Shown here in pieces: positions 45,219-56,800 of a DNA stretch of 64,000 nucleotides. Location of the stretch: the NCBI GenBank assembly GCA_949752735.1, contig OX457038.1, forward strand, positions 22,380,655 through 22,444,654, in the 5' to 3' direction. The notes beneath the pieces are model-generated. The model did no database searches, was not told the DNA's origin, and was given only the letters and a program-made list of their open reading frames with translations. Source of the DNA: Lumbricus terrestris (taxonomy: Eukaryota; Annelida; Clitellata; Crassiclitellata; Lumbricidae). The first letter of the stretch is position 1. Every line of letters begins with the position of its first letter. Position numbers and translations under genes: made by a program.

Positions 45219-45970
45219 ATGTCTCGACTTTCTGTAAGCAATGACGAAGGCGAGAATGAGAGTGGAACAGGACGAGAGGAAGGGGCGAACAGCGACCTTT
45301 AGGCCTAGATTCTGGACTGATGACCATGTTATCTCGCATTAACCAAACGCTTTCCAGTTTGAACGATAGACAACGACAGATAGATGATCGGGTAAGAAGA
45401 ATGGACGAAGGACAACGACAGATAGATGATCGGGTAAGAAGGATGGACGAAGGACAACGACAGTTAGAAGGACTTATGGGAATGTCCAACGAGAGAGACG
45501 GGGTATTCGCAGGACAGGACGAGGTGAGAGTAAGGGGTGCGACAAGGGCAGAAGAGACGGACTATAGACACATGGGTTGGCAGGACCCAGTAGAGGAGAG
45601 AAGGGAAATCCGGCGAGAAGGTGAAGCAAGGGGCCAGGACGTGGAGGTCCCAAGAATGGAGGAGGAGGAGACCAGAACGAACCCAGGTAGTGAAGGGAAA
45701 ACTATTGAAGGGCATTGCTCTTCCGCGCCACAGGCTCGGCCGATACCTCGGGCGGAAGGAGAGAAGGGAGCCAGTACCGACGCTATGCCAGATAGTCGGA
45801 GAAGTGCTAGGTTGATGAATAAGCCTAGGCCCGACTATGCAACTCTGGATAGGCAGGGGTTCCCCTCCCGGGCCAGTTACTCCGCTAACGAAAGGGAAGG
45901 GAGTAGGGAGAGAAGTGAAGAGAGGGCCTCGATGGTAAGAACCGAGGGGGTATCCAAACAACCGGGGTAG
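45219..45970 (+). CDS. ORF inside the LTR of element 2 (leader or Gag-N-like, frameshifted)
   Basis: A frame starting MSRLSVSNDEGENESG at 45219 stops at 45302. An overlapping frame from 45320 (MTMLSRINQTLSSLNDRQRQ) runs 216 codons to 45970. The relic at 22600-23092 keeps both parts in one frame, which suggests that this copy has a frameshift near 45300. The long frame has a tandem DDRVRRMDEGQRQI repeat (likely coiled coil), then a charged, disordered tail with RRSARLMNKPRPDY. No enzyme motif. The 5' copy is intact from 45320. The 3' LTR copy lacks 45156-45565 and so lacks the start. It may be an accessory protein or a Gag leader. Function unknown. Confidence 0.5.
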
Positions 45971-46151
45971 CGCCCCAGTTGGCCCTCTCGGGGACTACAA
46001 CAACGTTCAATGGGGGCCATCCCCTTTTGTGGTTGGACGATGGAATGGCAGACTGGGGAGGGATCGGGGACGGACGCACGGTGATCCCTTTCAGTGGTGC
46101 CAGACCAGGCGAACAAACAAAAAGGGGGGAACGTTACAATGGCGACCAGGA

Positions 46152-48598
46152 TGGGATTCGAGTTGCGACGAACGACCAAAAAGGGGGAACGTTACAATGG
46201 CGGCGAGGATGTCGATCAAGATGTAAGAAGGAGAGAAGGAAGAAACGGAGGAGAAGAGGATGTCGATAGACATGAGAGAAGAAGAAATGAAGACGTAGGC
46301 AGATTTGAAAATGAAAATATGTGTGAGATGAGAAATTTTGGACATAGAACAGGAGGACAGGAAGAAGAGGAGAATAGAGGTGGAATATTAGTTAGAAGAG
46401 AAGAATGAATTAGGAATAGAGACAGACAGAGAAATGGCTATGACGAAGAAACAGAACGAATGAGGATGATATTCGACTGTAATGAAAAGAGAAGGACAGA
46501 AAGTGCGACGAACAGAGGAAACGACAACCGACAATTAAGATTTGATGAACGTGTGCATGATGAGTATGATGATGGTGTTGTTTTTGATGATGTTGGGCCG
46601 AACTCTAGCCACAGGCAGCTAAATCAAAATTACGAATCTATTTTGGGGGATCCGAGAAGCGGATACGTGAGTGTTTCAAAAACATTCGCAAGAGGGCGAC
46701 ACGAGAATCTGTTACCACCGCAAACGCATATGTATTCTGGGCACACGATGACTAATGAAACAGCTGTAGCGGGGTTGCCAAGGAGAATAATAACGATGGG
46801 GTCGACGAGCTAGGAACAATCGACTACAGTACAACCGAGACTGAACCATACGGCAGCACAGCAATACAAACCAGTGTCTCAAACGTACGCTGCCACGCCA
46901 AAAACATCCATCGCAACACAGACTATAGCAAACGAGATCAACGACCATACGAGTCGACCGACTATTGCGAAATCGGGAGGAGAAAATTCGAACAGCAGCG
47001 CAACAAGCAAGCACAGTCAGATTAAGTTAGGATGCTTTAACGGGAAAACGGATTTGGCTAGGTTTCTGCGGAAGTTTGGTGTGTGTAGACGACAGAATGG
47101 ATGGACGGAGATGGACAGCCTAAATCATTTGACGTGCGCTCTGGTGGAGGAAGCCGCTCACGTGATACCCGACGAAGAAATAGAAGAATTGGAGTCGGCA
47201 GAAGAATTAGTGAAAAGATTGAAAACGAGATTTGGCACTGAACAGCAGCAGGCTATGTATAGAGTTCAGTTGAACACCAAAAGACAAAAACCAAGCGAAG
47301 ATTTGAGTCAACTGGCAGGAGAGATCAGTCGACTAATGACGTTAGCTTATCCGGGAAAAGCATCAATTCATAGCGAGACAATAGCTATAAAAGCCTATTT
47401 GGACGCGATACAGGACAGGGAGATCAGTATTAAGGTACAAGAAAGAGAACCGCAGACACTGACAGAAGCGCTAAAAGTATCTCTAAGACTGCATAGTTAT
47501 AAACAAGCAGAAAGAAACGGAAACTGGACAAACAGAGGAAAGGACCGTGTACGAACAACCGCCGAGCCTGACGAAGATAATGATAGAGCAGCGGAGAGGC
47601 GCTATAACAACAACTGGAATGGAAATGGGCGACGGAATTTTGGAAACATGAACCAGAGAAGAAGTGACGTCAGAGCTATACGACCTCCGTATAACAATAA
47701 TAATACGTACTCCGCGCCACGTTACAACAACTATCAACAAGGGAGAGCACAACAACAGAGATATTATAATAGGCAAGAGGGTCGATATGATACACGTCGT
47801 TGTTATTACTGTCGGGGGTTGCATTTGATCCGTTTTTGTCAAAAGAGGATGCAGGACGAGAGAAACGAAATGAGAAACTGGACCAACGACCAACGGAGAG
47901 AAGAACAAGAACTGCAAACGCACAATGTCAGATACGTACCCAGTTCGTCCAGTCCGTATTTGAAAATGTGGCTTAACGGCCATGAACAGGATTGTTTGCT
48001 CGACACCGGCTCATACATTTCTTTGGTTCCAGCAAGATTAGTGAGAGACGCGAGCATCAGACCCTCTCAACATACGATTTATGCCGCCAACAACTCGTCG
48101 ATAACCATAATTGGGAAGAGAAGATTGAGTCTGCAGATGGTCGGAAGGACGTTCTTTGTGGATGCGCTCGTTACGCCGGAAGTGGACGAGATTTTACTGG
48201 GATACAAATGGATGGCGGACATTCACCTCATTTGGGACCTACGACGGAAATGGGTCGATATCATGGGACAACGGGCCGATTTATATTTCCTCAACGAAGA
48301 GCCTCGTTGTGGAATGGTGACCGAAGAGCAAGATGTGGTCGTTTCACCATTCAACGACCGGGAGATAGACACTGCAGTGTTATGGGAACGGGAAACTGGA
48401 GCAGTTGGAACAGAACGTTGCTTCCAGGTGCGAAGGGGAAAGATGCAGCTGAATCGGAAAAGACAGGACGTCAAACGAAAGGTGGAAAATCGAAGTGCAC
48501 GACGCTGGGAGATGTACAGTGGACCATTGGGAAAGAAGAGTAGAACGTCTTACCAAAAGAACCCTTGGAGGAAGAAGAAGAGGAATAAGGAAACCTAG
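46152..48598 (+). pseudogene. Gag-protease polyprotein of LTR element 2 with two in-frame stops
   Basis: One frame from MGFELRRTTKKGERYNGG to KKKRNKET is interrupted by TGA at 46406-46408 and TAG at 46811-46813. The N-terminal ~240 residues are Arg/Glu-rich. The Gag core begins KLGCFNGKTDLARFLRKFGV (from about 47029) and has REPQTLTEALKVSLRLHSYK. A zinc knuckle at 47811 reads CYYCRGLHLIRFC, one residue shorter than the standard CX2CX4HX4C spacing. A protease site CLLDTGSYISLVP lies at about 47994 (Asp codon 48002-48004). The last ~200 codons follow the protease and end without RT. From 46874 the frame is open for 574 codons, so Gag core and protease could be expressed separately. Confidence 0.85.
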
Positions 48599-48999
48599 CC
48601 GTTATCAGTAATGTTGCGCCAGATAAAGTGTAGAGTAGGATGATGCTTAATTAGAATGCGTAGAGACTATTAGTGCCATTGAACTGTTATTGATTGAAGA
48701 CACATGTGATGAGGAGAGACTTTATTAGATGACTAGTGAGGAGAAGGCTATTGATGATCATTATCGAATAATTAACGCTGATTGAACTAACGAGAATATT
48801 ACGAGGCGATTAGTGACTGCATATTAACAGAAGACATTGACATGTTATATTGCTATGTACTAGATTTAGATTGTTGTGATTGCATTTTACTGCATAAGGT
48901 ATGACTGTTTTGATGAATGGTTAGACTAGGCCTAACTATTGTGTACACGCAGTCAATATAATCGTACCTCATACTTCGGAATTTGACGGGAGGGGGTAT
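48599..48999 (+). other. 3' non-coding region and polypurine tract of LTR element 2
   Basis: AT-rich region after the gag-protease stop, ending in the purine tract GACGGGAGGGGG (48985-48996) just before the 3' LTR. Confidence 0.7.
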
Positions 49000-50457
49000 T
49001 GTGTGGAACCAGGGTCCCATTTATACAGCGCCAAGGGACATCGATTATAAGTTAACTGCGTGTATAGTCATGAATGAATATGTATGTATGCGTGTGAGTG
49101 ATATGTGTGAGAACTACGCCCTGCTTAAGTAGACCAGGACGATATTATAGGACTTAGACCTGATTTAATGGACTACGCTGACGAAGGGAGAACTTGGACC
49201 TGCATTGTAGGCCTCGGCGTCTTTACACGTCGATGGCGTGGCATACGGACAGAGACACAGGCACAGATTTTAGTGGGACGCAGGCAGACAACGAGAGAGA
49301 CATCAGGAAATAGACAGAGCTGAGGGAAGAGAGTATAAAAGCGAGTGACGCCAATTATCTGGGCCAGTACTTGTGTTGCGATCAGCCAGTTGCGAGTTTG
49401 AGAGTTGCTGTTTCCAGTTCGCTGTGTGCGGGAGTGATGCAACGTAGAGAAGATAAAGGCCCGTATCTATGGACGACTGTCTAGATTCGATAATAAGCGT
49501 TGAGTTATAGTAGAGAAGTTTGCGAAGCAATAGGTCTCGCCTACGAATAGAGCAGCGGCGAAGGACAAGAAGTGAATCGACCGTTTTGCTAAGAATTGAC
49601 GGCAAGAATCGAATGACGTTGCAGAGGAATTCGAGACTACGGAAGATTACGATTCTACGATTTCACGGAAGGAAGGAAGAGACATGAAAGACGGAATCCA
49701 GTGAGGACATTACGGTGAAGAGAGGACTGACACGAGTTGATCCGACAGGCAGGTCATATTATTGTTGTCATAGTGGGGAAAACCCGGGAGTGAAATTAAC
49801 CCATATCAGCTGTTGCCGTGAGCTATACTAGGCGGAGTGAAAGAGTGAATGTATTATTAGATTTTATGGTTATATTGCGCTATAGACACATGGGTTGGCA
49901 GGACCCAGTAGAGGAGAGAAGGGAAATCCGGCGAGAAGGTGAAGTAAGGGGCCAGGACGTGGAGGTCCCAAGAATGGAGGAGGAGGAGACCAGAACGAAC
50001 CCAGGTAGTGAAGGGAAAACTATTGAAGGGCATTGCTCTTCCGCGCCACAGGCTCGGCCGATACTTCGGGCGGAAGGAGAGAAGGGAGCCAGTACCGACG
50101 CTATGCCAGATAGTCGGAGAAGTGCTAGGTTGATGAATAAGCCTAGGCCCGACTATGCAACTCTGGATAGGCAGGGGTTCCCCTCCCGGGCCGGTTACTC
50201 CGCTAACGAAAGGGAAGGGAGTAGGGAGAGAAGTGAAGAGAGGGCCTCGATGGTAAGAACCGAGGGGGTATCCAAACAACCGGGGGTAGCGCCCCAGTTG
50301 GCCCTCTCGGGGACTACAACAACGTTCAATGGGGGCCATCCCCTTTTGTGGTTGGACGATGGAATGGCAGACTGGGGAGGGATCGGGGACGGACGAACGG
50401 TGATCCCTTTCAGTGGTGCCAGACCAGGCGACCAAACAAAAAGGGGGGAACGTTACA
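49000..50457 (+). repeat. 3' LTR of LTR element 2 with a 0.4 kb deletion
   Basis: Matches 44273-45155 and then 45566-46138. The junction GCGCTATAGACACATG joins TTGCGCTAT to CTATAGACAC at a shared CTAT, consistent with microhomology-mediated deletion. It ends GAACGTTACA followed by the GTTG duplication. Confidence 0.9.
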
Positions 50458-50884
50458 GTTGCAGCACCAGTTGAGAGAGAGCGAGCGACAGTGCGAAGCT
50501 GGCGCAGCTGATAGAAACAGGAGCGACTGAGACGATTAATGTGAGGTACAAAAGTAAGTTCCTGGTCTAGCACAACACCAAGGTCACGGACTGAGGTGGA
50601 AAAAGTATAGTCGGGAAATTCAGCAGAGAGGTGAATCAGATCAAGCTTAGACAGCTGCTGCCTGGAGCTCAGCCAAATGAATTTAGTCTTAGCAGGGTTT
50701 AGTCTAAGACGGTTTGATGCCATCCATGCTCTCAGGGCAATGAGCACCTGACTCATAGCCCTAACTGTAGAGGAAGCGTTAGATGAGAGGCAATGCATGT
50801 ATGCCTGTGTGTCATCAGCGTAGAGTTGGCTAAAGGCACCATGTTCTGCAAGAAGCAGGTCGAGACCAGTGGTATAAATTATGT
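50458..50884 (-). mobile_element. CR1-like LINE, RT part (right of the LTR element)
   Basis: The minus strand encodes YADDTQAYMHCLSSN, NRLRLNPAKTKFIWL, TSVRDLGVVLDQELTF and RSLSTGAAT, continuing directly into 44272. It is truncated upstream of the YADD box. Confidence 0.88.
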
Positions 50885-50964
50885 ATAATTACCCCCCGGA
50901 CAACTACCCATGTGCCAATTGGCCCCCGGACAACTACCTCCATGCCAATTACTGTGCCAATTGG
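50885..50964. repeat. GGACAACTACCC / CCAATTGGCCCCCGG word array
   Basis: Several words (ATTACCCCCCGGACAACTACCC, split here by A/T drift) followed by the target site CCAATTGG of the hAT insertion. It resumes at 52247. Confidence 0.65.
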
Positions 50965-52238
50965 CAGTGATGTAGTACTCGAGTCCGGCAAAAGACTCGA
51001 GTCCGACTCGAGATCGATTTTCTGCGGAGTCGGACTCGGACTTGGACTCGGACTGTCAGGACTCGGACTTGGACTCGGACTCGAAGCCCTGGACTCGAAA
51101 TTTGACTCGGTGACTCGGTTTCCGAGTCACGAAATCTCCGTGGAACAGGCCACAACCTGTATTGCCAAAACCAATTCAGACATTTCGTCTGCTTTCTTCA
51201 TCACTCAACTCAAACAAAGGAACCCTTGCAGGCTTGCAGCCTATGGGTTTATGGTACTGGATTCTTTATGAATACAACCTGACTTTGAAGTAATGTGACG
51301 GATGACTGGGCACCGAGCAAGGTTAATTACAGGACTATTTGATGCATGGTCGGTGTGAGGTTACGGGAGGGGCGAGTGGAAATATTTGAACTTGAGCTTA
51401 TAGATTGGCTACATATACACAAACATAACCAGGCATCCATGACTTGCATACGGTCGAAATCGAAATTGATATTTTGACACCTCAATAAGCTTGGCATTAA
51501 TATGCTGATCAGATACGACATAGACTTCCCATTTATCTAGATGCTTATGAATAAGACAAATCAAGATAGCGATTGGACGTGTCAATTGGCTATTTGTGGC
51601 TGGTGGCTATTAGAACTTCTCTGATCTCGGAACCGGGCATCTCCGTTAATAGATTGAGATAGGCCTAGCCTACCACACAATTGATCAATTGCTACATGCA
51701 GGCAATGTTGTAGCACTTAGTTGGTCTGTGCTGGGGTATTGGAGGGCAGATGATTATTTACACAGTGGATGGGTCCCATTTCTCTGTACCAAAGACTCCG
51801 AACATTCACTTTAATAGAGGCATTGCCTTTGGGTGGCAGTTTTGGCCGTAATTCTCAACATAAGAGACTTCACTAGATGCGCCTGTTGAACTTGTGTTTG
51901 GCAGTGGAAGAATTTGTATAGATCTACATTCCACTTCGCCAGGTCATCGAAGAAAACTTTTTCTAATTCAGTATTTTTAAAGATCAATTTGGATAGATTG
52001 CATAAAAATTTTCGCATGTATATACACATATATATAGTATCGATATTTTTCTTTGCCATAATAGGCCTATTGAGTGTTTCATTGGATCTTGGTGTTACTG
52101 GACTCGGACTTGGACTCGATCCTTAGTGACTCGGACTCGGACTCGAAACCCTTTGGACTCGAACTCGACTCGGACTCGGGTTAGCTGGACTCGGACTCGG
52201 TCTCGGACTCGGCTCAGGTGGACTCGACTACATCACTG
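50965..52238. mobile_element. hAT-type element with ACTCGG minisatellites at both ends
   Basis: Ends are CAGTGATGTAGT and its inverse. The palindromic duplication CCAATTGG lies at 50957-50964 and 52239-52246. Subterminal arrays of GGACTCGGACTCGG words occur at about 50987-51125 and 52098-52229. The middle is AT-rich and non-coding. Confidence 0.92.
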
Positions 52239-52398
52239 CCAATTGGCCCCCGGACAACTACCCTTGTGGCACAGTGTGAGCTTGTTCCCTCACGCGTATC
52301 TTCGTATTTGCCAGACGTCCAGCGCTGCCTAAGCCTATCCTAAAGTAACTTTACTGTGTAGACACATTTCGTCATTATCTCACTCTACAATACTTATT

Positions 52399-53049
<651 letters not shown>

Positions 53050-53195
53050 GTGGGGTAATTGTCCGGGGGGTAATTGGTTAGTGGGTAATTTTCCGAGGTA
53101 ATTGGCGCAGTGGTAGTTGTCCGGGGTATTGGCACCGGGTAGTTGTGCGGGGGTAATTGGCACGGGGGTAATTGTCTAGGGGTAATTGTCCTGTC
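53050..53195. repeat. GGTAATTGTCCGGGG word array (right side)
   Basis: About nine degenerate words (GGTAATTGTCCGGGGG, GGTAATTGGCACGGG). Opposite in orientation to the words at 43655-43708. Confidence 0.75.
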
Positions 53196-53299
53196 ACCAT
53201 CTGATGATGGAGCTTGCCGGGATTGAGATCTGGGTTACCAAAAACTACCCAAAGCAGTAAAGCTTAATCCAACCATGTTGCGTGACAATTACCTAATTA

Positions 53300-53740
53300 A
53301 CGCACACACACACACACGCGAACACAAACACGAACACGAACACACACACACACAGGCGAACACACACACATGAACCCACACACGCGAACCCACGCGCGAA
53401 CACACACACACCAGCACACACGAACACGCACACACGAACACACACGAACACACACACACGAACACACACACACACGAACACACAGACACACACACACGAA
53501 CACACAACACACGCGAACACACACACGAACACGCGCACACACACACACGAACACACACACACACGAACACACACACGAACACACACACACGAACACACAC
53601 ACACACACACGAACACACACATACGAACACACACACGAACACACACACACACGAACAACCACACGAACACACACACGAACACACACACACACGCTTACAC
53701 ACACACACACACACAGGCGAACACACACACGAACACACAC
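53300..53740. repeat. (CACACGAA)n-like array, 440 bp
   Basis: CACA runs punctuated by CGAA at 6-16 bp intervals. All six frames are open over parts of it, giving Cys-Val or His-Thr-rich artefacts. Confidence 0.95.
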
Positions 53741-53887
53741 ACTTTGACTAGGACTCTCGCTGTAGCCTGTTCATTCTGCTATTTACTTCGTGTATGGTGT
53801 AACTCTAAAAATGACTGTCTTTTCACTCACTTTATTAGGTCTATTGATTATTTAGTTATGTATATACATGTAGGCCTGCACGGCCTG

Positions 53888-54882
53888 CACGGTGTCCCGA
53901 TTAAAAGTAGACCCCCAAAAAAGTGTCATCATTCGGTCAAAACTTTTGGTATTTCTCTGAAATTTTGAAAACAAACAACAGTAGCCATACTACCACCTAA
54001 TCCTAACGCCGATTAAAAGTGTTCGTGACTTTGTCAAGTTTATGAGCGCTTGAGATGCAGAGAATTTTCCAACATATAAAAACTAAAAGCAATTGAAGTT
54101 CAGCTACAGCTGGTGTTCAAAATGACCTTGTTCACGGACACACGACCGTTGACGTGGTAGTGTAGTAGCTGTCAGTGGCGGCGCCAGGATTTCAGTTTTG
54201 GGGGGCTGAACTTCAAATTTCTGACTCCCTTTAGTAATTTGGTCGAAATCTCGGGAAAATATTCCGTTTTCAGCCGCAAAAATTTCTGACGACTCAGTGA
54301 CGAGTCATTCGGCCGACATCTCCTCCATATGGTTTTTAGCGTTTTTAGGGGGCTGAGCAAGGAAATTTTCATTTTTACTTGTAAAAAAGATATGGCCTTT
54401 GGGGGGCTGCTAAGCCCCTCTAACCCCACTAGCGCCGCTACTGGTAGCTGTCACGGGAGACACTCGGCTTCATAACCCGTAGCTGTGGCCGTCCATCAGT
54501 CCAGACCTCAATCCGGAGTGTACTGGAGGAGTGCTTTTTTGTTCCGTATTCATGACATCTGCAACCTTAGGTAGGGTGCGTCTGTTTGAACAGTGGTAGG
54601 CTGGTAGCTGTTTCACCTCGTGATCATCGCGGCCCATCAAACAGTGGCGTCTATATTATTTTAGGGTTTCAGCTTTGCATTTTGAGAATCTCCATTTTTC
54701 GGCGCTGCATCTAAAACGCTCATAAACTTGACAAACTTAAGAATATTTTTACTCGGCGTTAAGATTAGGTGGTAATATGGCTACTGTTGTTGTTTTCAAA
54801 TTTTCTGTCAAACACTTCAAGTTTTAACAGATTTATTACACTTTTTGCTGTGGTCTAGCCTACTTGCCATCGGGACACCGTG
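53888..54882. mobile_element. Tc1-like transposon remnant with long inverted repeats
   Basis: Ends are CACGGTGTCCCGAT and its inverse. Homology extends about 170 bp inwards (CAACAGTAGCCATACTACC on the left, inverted GGTAATATGGCTACTGTTG on the right). A TA follows the right end and TG precedes the left end. 54480-54530 encodes WPSISPDLNPEC, resembling the third catalytic block of Tc1 transposases. The rest of the gene is lost. Interrupted by a hAT MITE. Confidence 0.7.
54173..54443. mobile_element. hAT-type MITE, 271 bp
   Basis: Ends are CAGTGGCGGCGCCAGG and the inverse of CAGTAGCGGCGCTAGTGG. The duplication GTAGCTGT lies at 54165-54172 and 54444-54451. GGGGGGCTGA words occur near both ends. 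The left end is shared with the element at 61532. Confidence 0.92.
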
Positions 54883-54984
54883 TACATGTATGTTCACTGT
54901 TTTTTCATAACTGATCTATGTTCCCACAGGGGCTTTGCAGGCGGTTCATTAAAGTATACAATTGCTTACTTACTTACTTACTTG

Positions 54985-55261
54985 CTTATTATATTTATTC
55001 ATTCATTCATTCAATCAATTATTTATATAGCGCCTCTTCAAGGAAACTACTTAGAGGCGCTACCGACTCCAACACGGCCAAATAGAACAGTTCTTAAAAT
55101 GCTTATAGTTAATGTGTCAGAGAGTGAGCTAGGGAACAGGCGCAGCTCAAGTGGAAGGACATTCCATACCACCGGGCCAAGGAAACTACTTAGAGGCGCT
55201 ACCGACTCCAACACGGCCAAATAGAACAGTTCTTAAAATGCTTATAGTTAATGTGTCAGAG
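54985..55261 (-). mobile_element. CR1-like LINE 3' fragment with 139-bp tandem duplication
   Basis: Starts (TTCA)n and TATAGCGCCTCTTCAAGG. A 139-bp stretch beginning AGGAAACTACTTAGAGGCGC at 55041 is repeated from 55180, and the foldback element lies in the second copy. The LINE continues at 58552. Confidence 0.85.
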
Positions 55262-56439
55262 TAGTCGGGTCAATATACGACATGACCCCAAAAAAATTGC
55301 AAGAAAACGTTTTATGACGATTTTTCGTTGTCATAGGTCTGGTGATGAACATACTAAAAGTTACAAGAAATCGGACCACGGCAAGTGGTCTAATTTTGGC
55401 GGGAAAAAAGATGGCCGCCAATTGGACAAGGCATGGAATCTGGAAATGGTACTGTTGGAAGCAAATCATGTAATAATTTGCTAACATGCTTTTCTAGACT
55501 AATTTGACCCTCCTGAAAACGAAAATCGTGGTTAGAAAGCTTAATTTTTAGCGGTTGCATGGGAAAACAAGATGGCGGCCAAAATGAGGACCAATATTTG
55601 CTTCAAAAGGTTGTATAGTCGGGTCAATCTACGAAATGATCCCCAAAATTGTAAGAAGATGTCTTATGATGATTTTCTGGTATCTTGGGTCTGGTGTCGA
55701 ACATACTAAAAGTTACAAGAAATTGGACCACGGCAAGTGGTCTAATTTTGGCGGGAAAAAAGAGGACCGCCAATTGGACAAGGCATGGAATCTGGAAAAT
55801 ATACTGTTAGAAGCAGATCATGTAACAATTTGATAACATGCTTTCCTAGACTAATTTGACCCGTCTGAGAACGAAAATCGCGGTTAGTAAGCGTGATTTA
55901 TAGCGGTTGCATGGGAAAACAAGATGGCGGCCAAAATGGCGGCCTATTGCTTAAAAAGGCTGTAAGTCGGGTATTGCATGTGATATGAACACGATTTTGC
56001 AATTTAACTTAAGATGTTACGGTTCTAGGCATGCAATGGAATCAAAGACAAGTATGTAGCACTGGAAGAAAACAAAAATGGCGGGGAAATGGCGGCCAGA
56101 ATGTTGAAATTGCTATAAGTGAAGTGATGTATGCAATGGAAACATGAATTCGGACTTCAACTTAGCATTTTTTAGGTCACGGAAAGCAATGAAATCAACT
56201 TTGCAAATGTGACACTGCAAGAAAACTAAAATGGCAGCGATCGGAAGCGTTTCCGAGGAGTTCGTCAAGGGAACTTTTGGGTTCGTGACAAGCGGAAGTG
56301 TCTCGGAAATGGATGGATCTTGCGGAGGAGGAGGCGGAGGAGAAGCGGAACGGGGTAGAAGGCGAACGGAATCCATCCTCCGCAATCCAATCTTCCGCCA
56401 ACCCATCCACATCATCATCAGCATCATCTCCATCACAGC

Positions 56440-56706
56440 ATGACATCAAACGGCGCTGAAGGGGGAGTTCATTCCAGACCTCGGGTCAGTCCATCGAACA
56501 AAATGTGCATCGGGTTGGTGCTGGAACGAACGGCGGCATCAACGGTCACCAAGGGCAGTCAATATCGTCTCTCTACAGAAGCCAGGCCTACGGGCACCTG
56601 CCGGGAACACACAGACAGGACAAGGGTTTGCTATCCATTACGCATCACCACCACCACAGCACCACCACCATCACCAGCACCACCATCACCCCCACCTGGA
56701 GATGGT
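56440..56706 (+). pseudogene. Captured gene segment in the left arm (probable Onecut N-terminal, His-rich)
   Basis: The plus strand encodes INGHQGQSISSLYRSQAYGH and, in another frame, a His/Gln run (QHHHHHQHHHHPHLEM) ending at 56706. The same text occurs inverted in the right arm, where the His-rich run is followed by the CUT-domain start. I infer that both come from the region just before the CUT domain of an Onecut-type gene. The right-arm CUT match supports this but the N-terminal text alone is not diagnostic. Confidence 0.5.
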
Positions 56707-56800
56707 AGTTGTTCGAATATTTTCTGCACTCCAAACGCAGATCACGCTATAGTAGAAACCACTGTTTGCACAGCGATGTTTCAGAGGTTCAGTCTGAATC

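Larger units (their letters stand above)
44273..46138 (+). repeat. 5' LTR of LTR element 2 (1.87 kb, contains an ORF)
   Basis: Starts TGTGTGGAACCAGG and ends GAACGTTACA. TATAAAAG lies at 44608-44615. It is unusually long and includes coding-looking sequence (45219-45970). The assignment of this coding sequence to the LTR rests on the repeat of its 3' two thirds in the downstream LTR and on the target duplication beyond it. Confidence 0.88.
44273..50457 (+). mobile_element. Non-autonomous LTR retroelement 2 (gag-protease, no pol), young insertion
   Basis: LTRs lie at 44273-46138 and 49000-50457. The target duplication GTTG lies at 44269-44272 and 50458-50461. Empty-site continuity is shown by the split LINE. 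A putative primer-binding site TGGCGACCAGGATGGG is at about 46140 and a polypurine tract just before the 3' LTR. The internal region is about 2.9 kb and encodes Gag and protease only. No RT, RNase H or integrase is present. The aligned parts of the LTRs differ at only about ten positions that I can see, so the insertion is recent. Confidence 0.92.

Noticed and set aside
53289..53747. Several 125-149-codon Cys/Val or His/Thr frames
   Set aside because: Low-complexity CACACGAA array.
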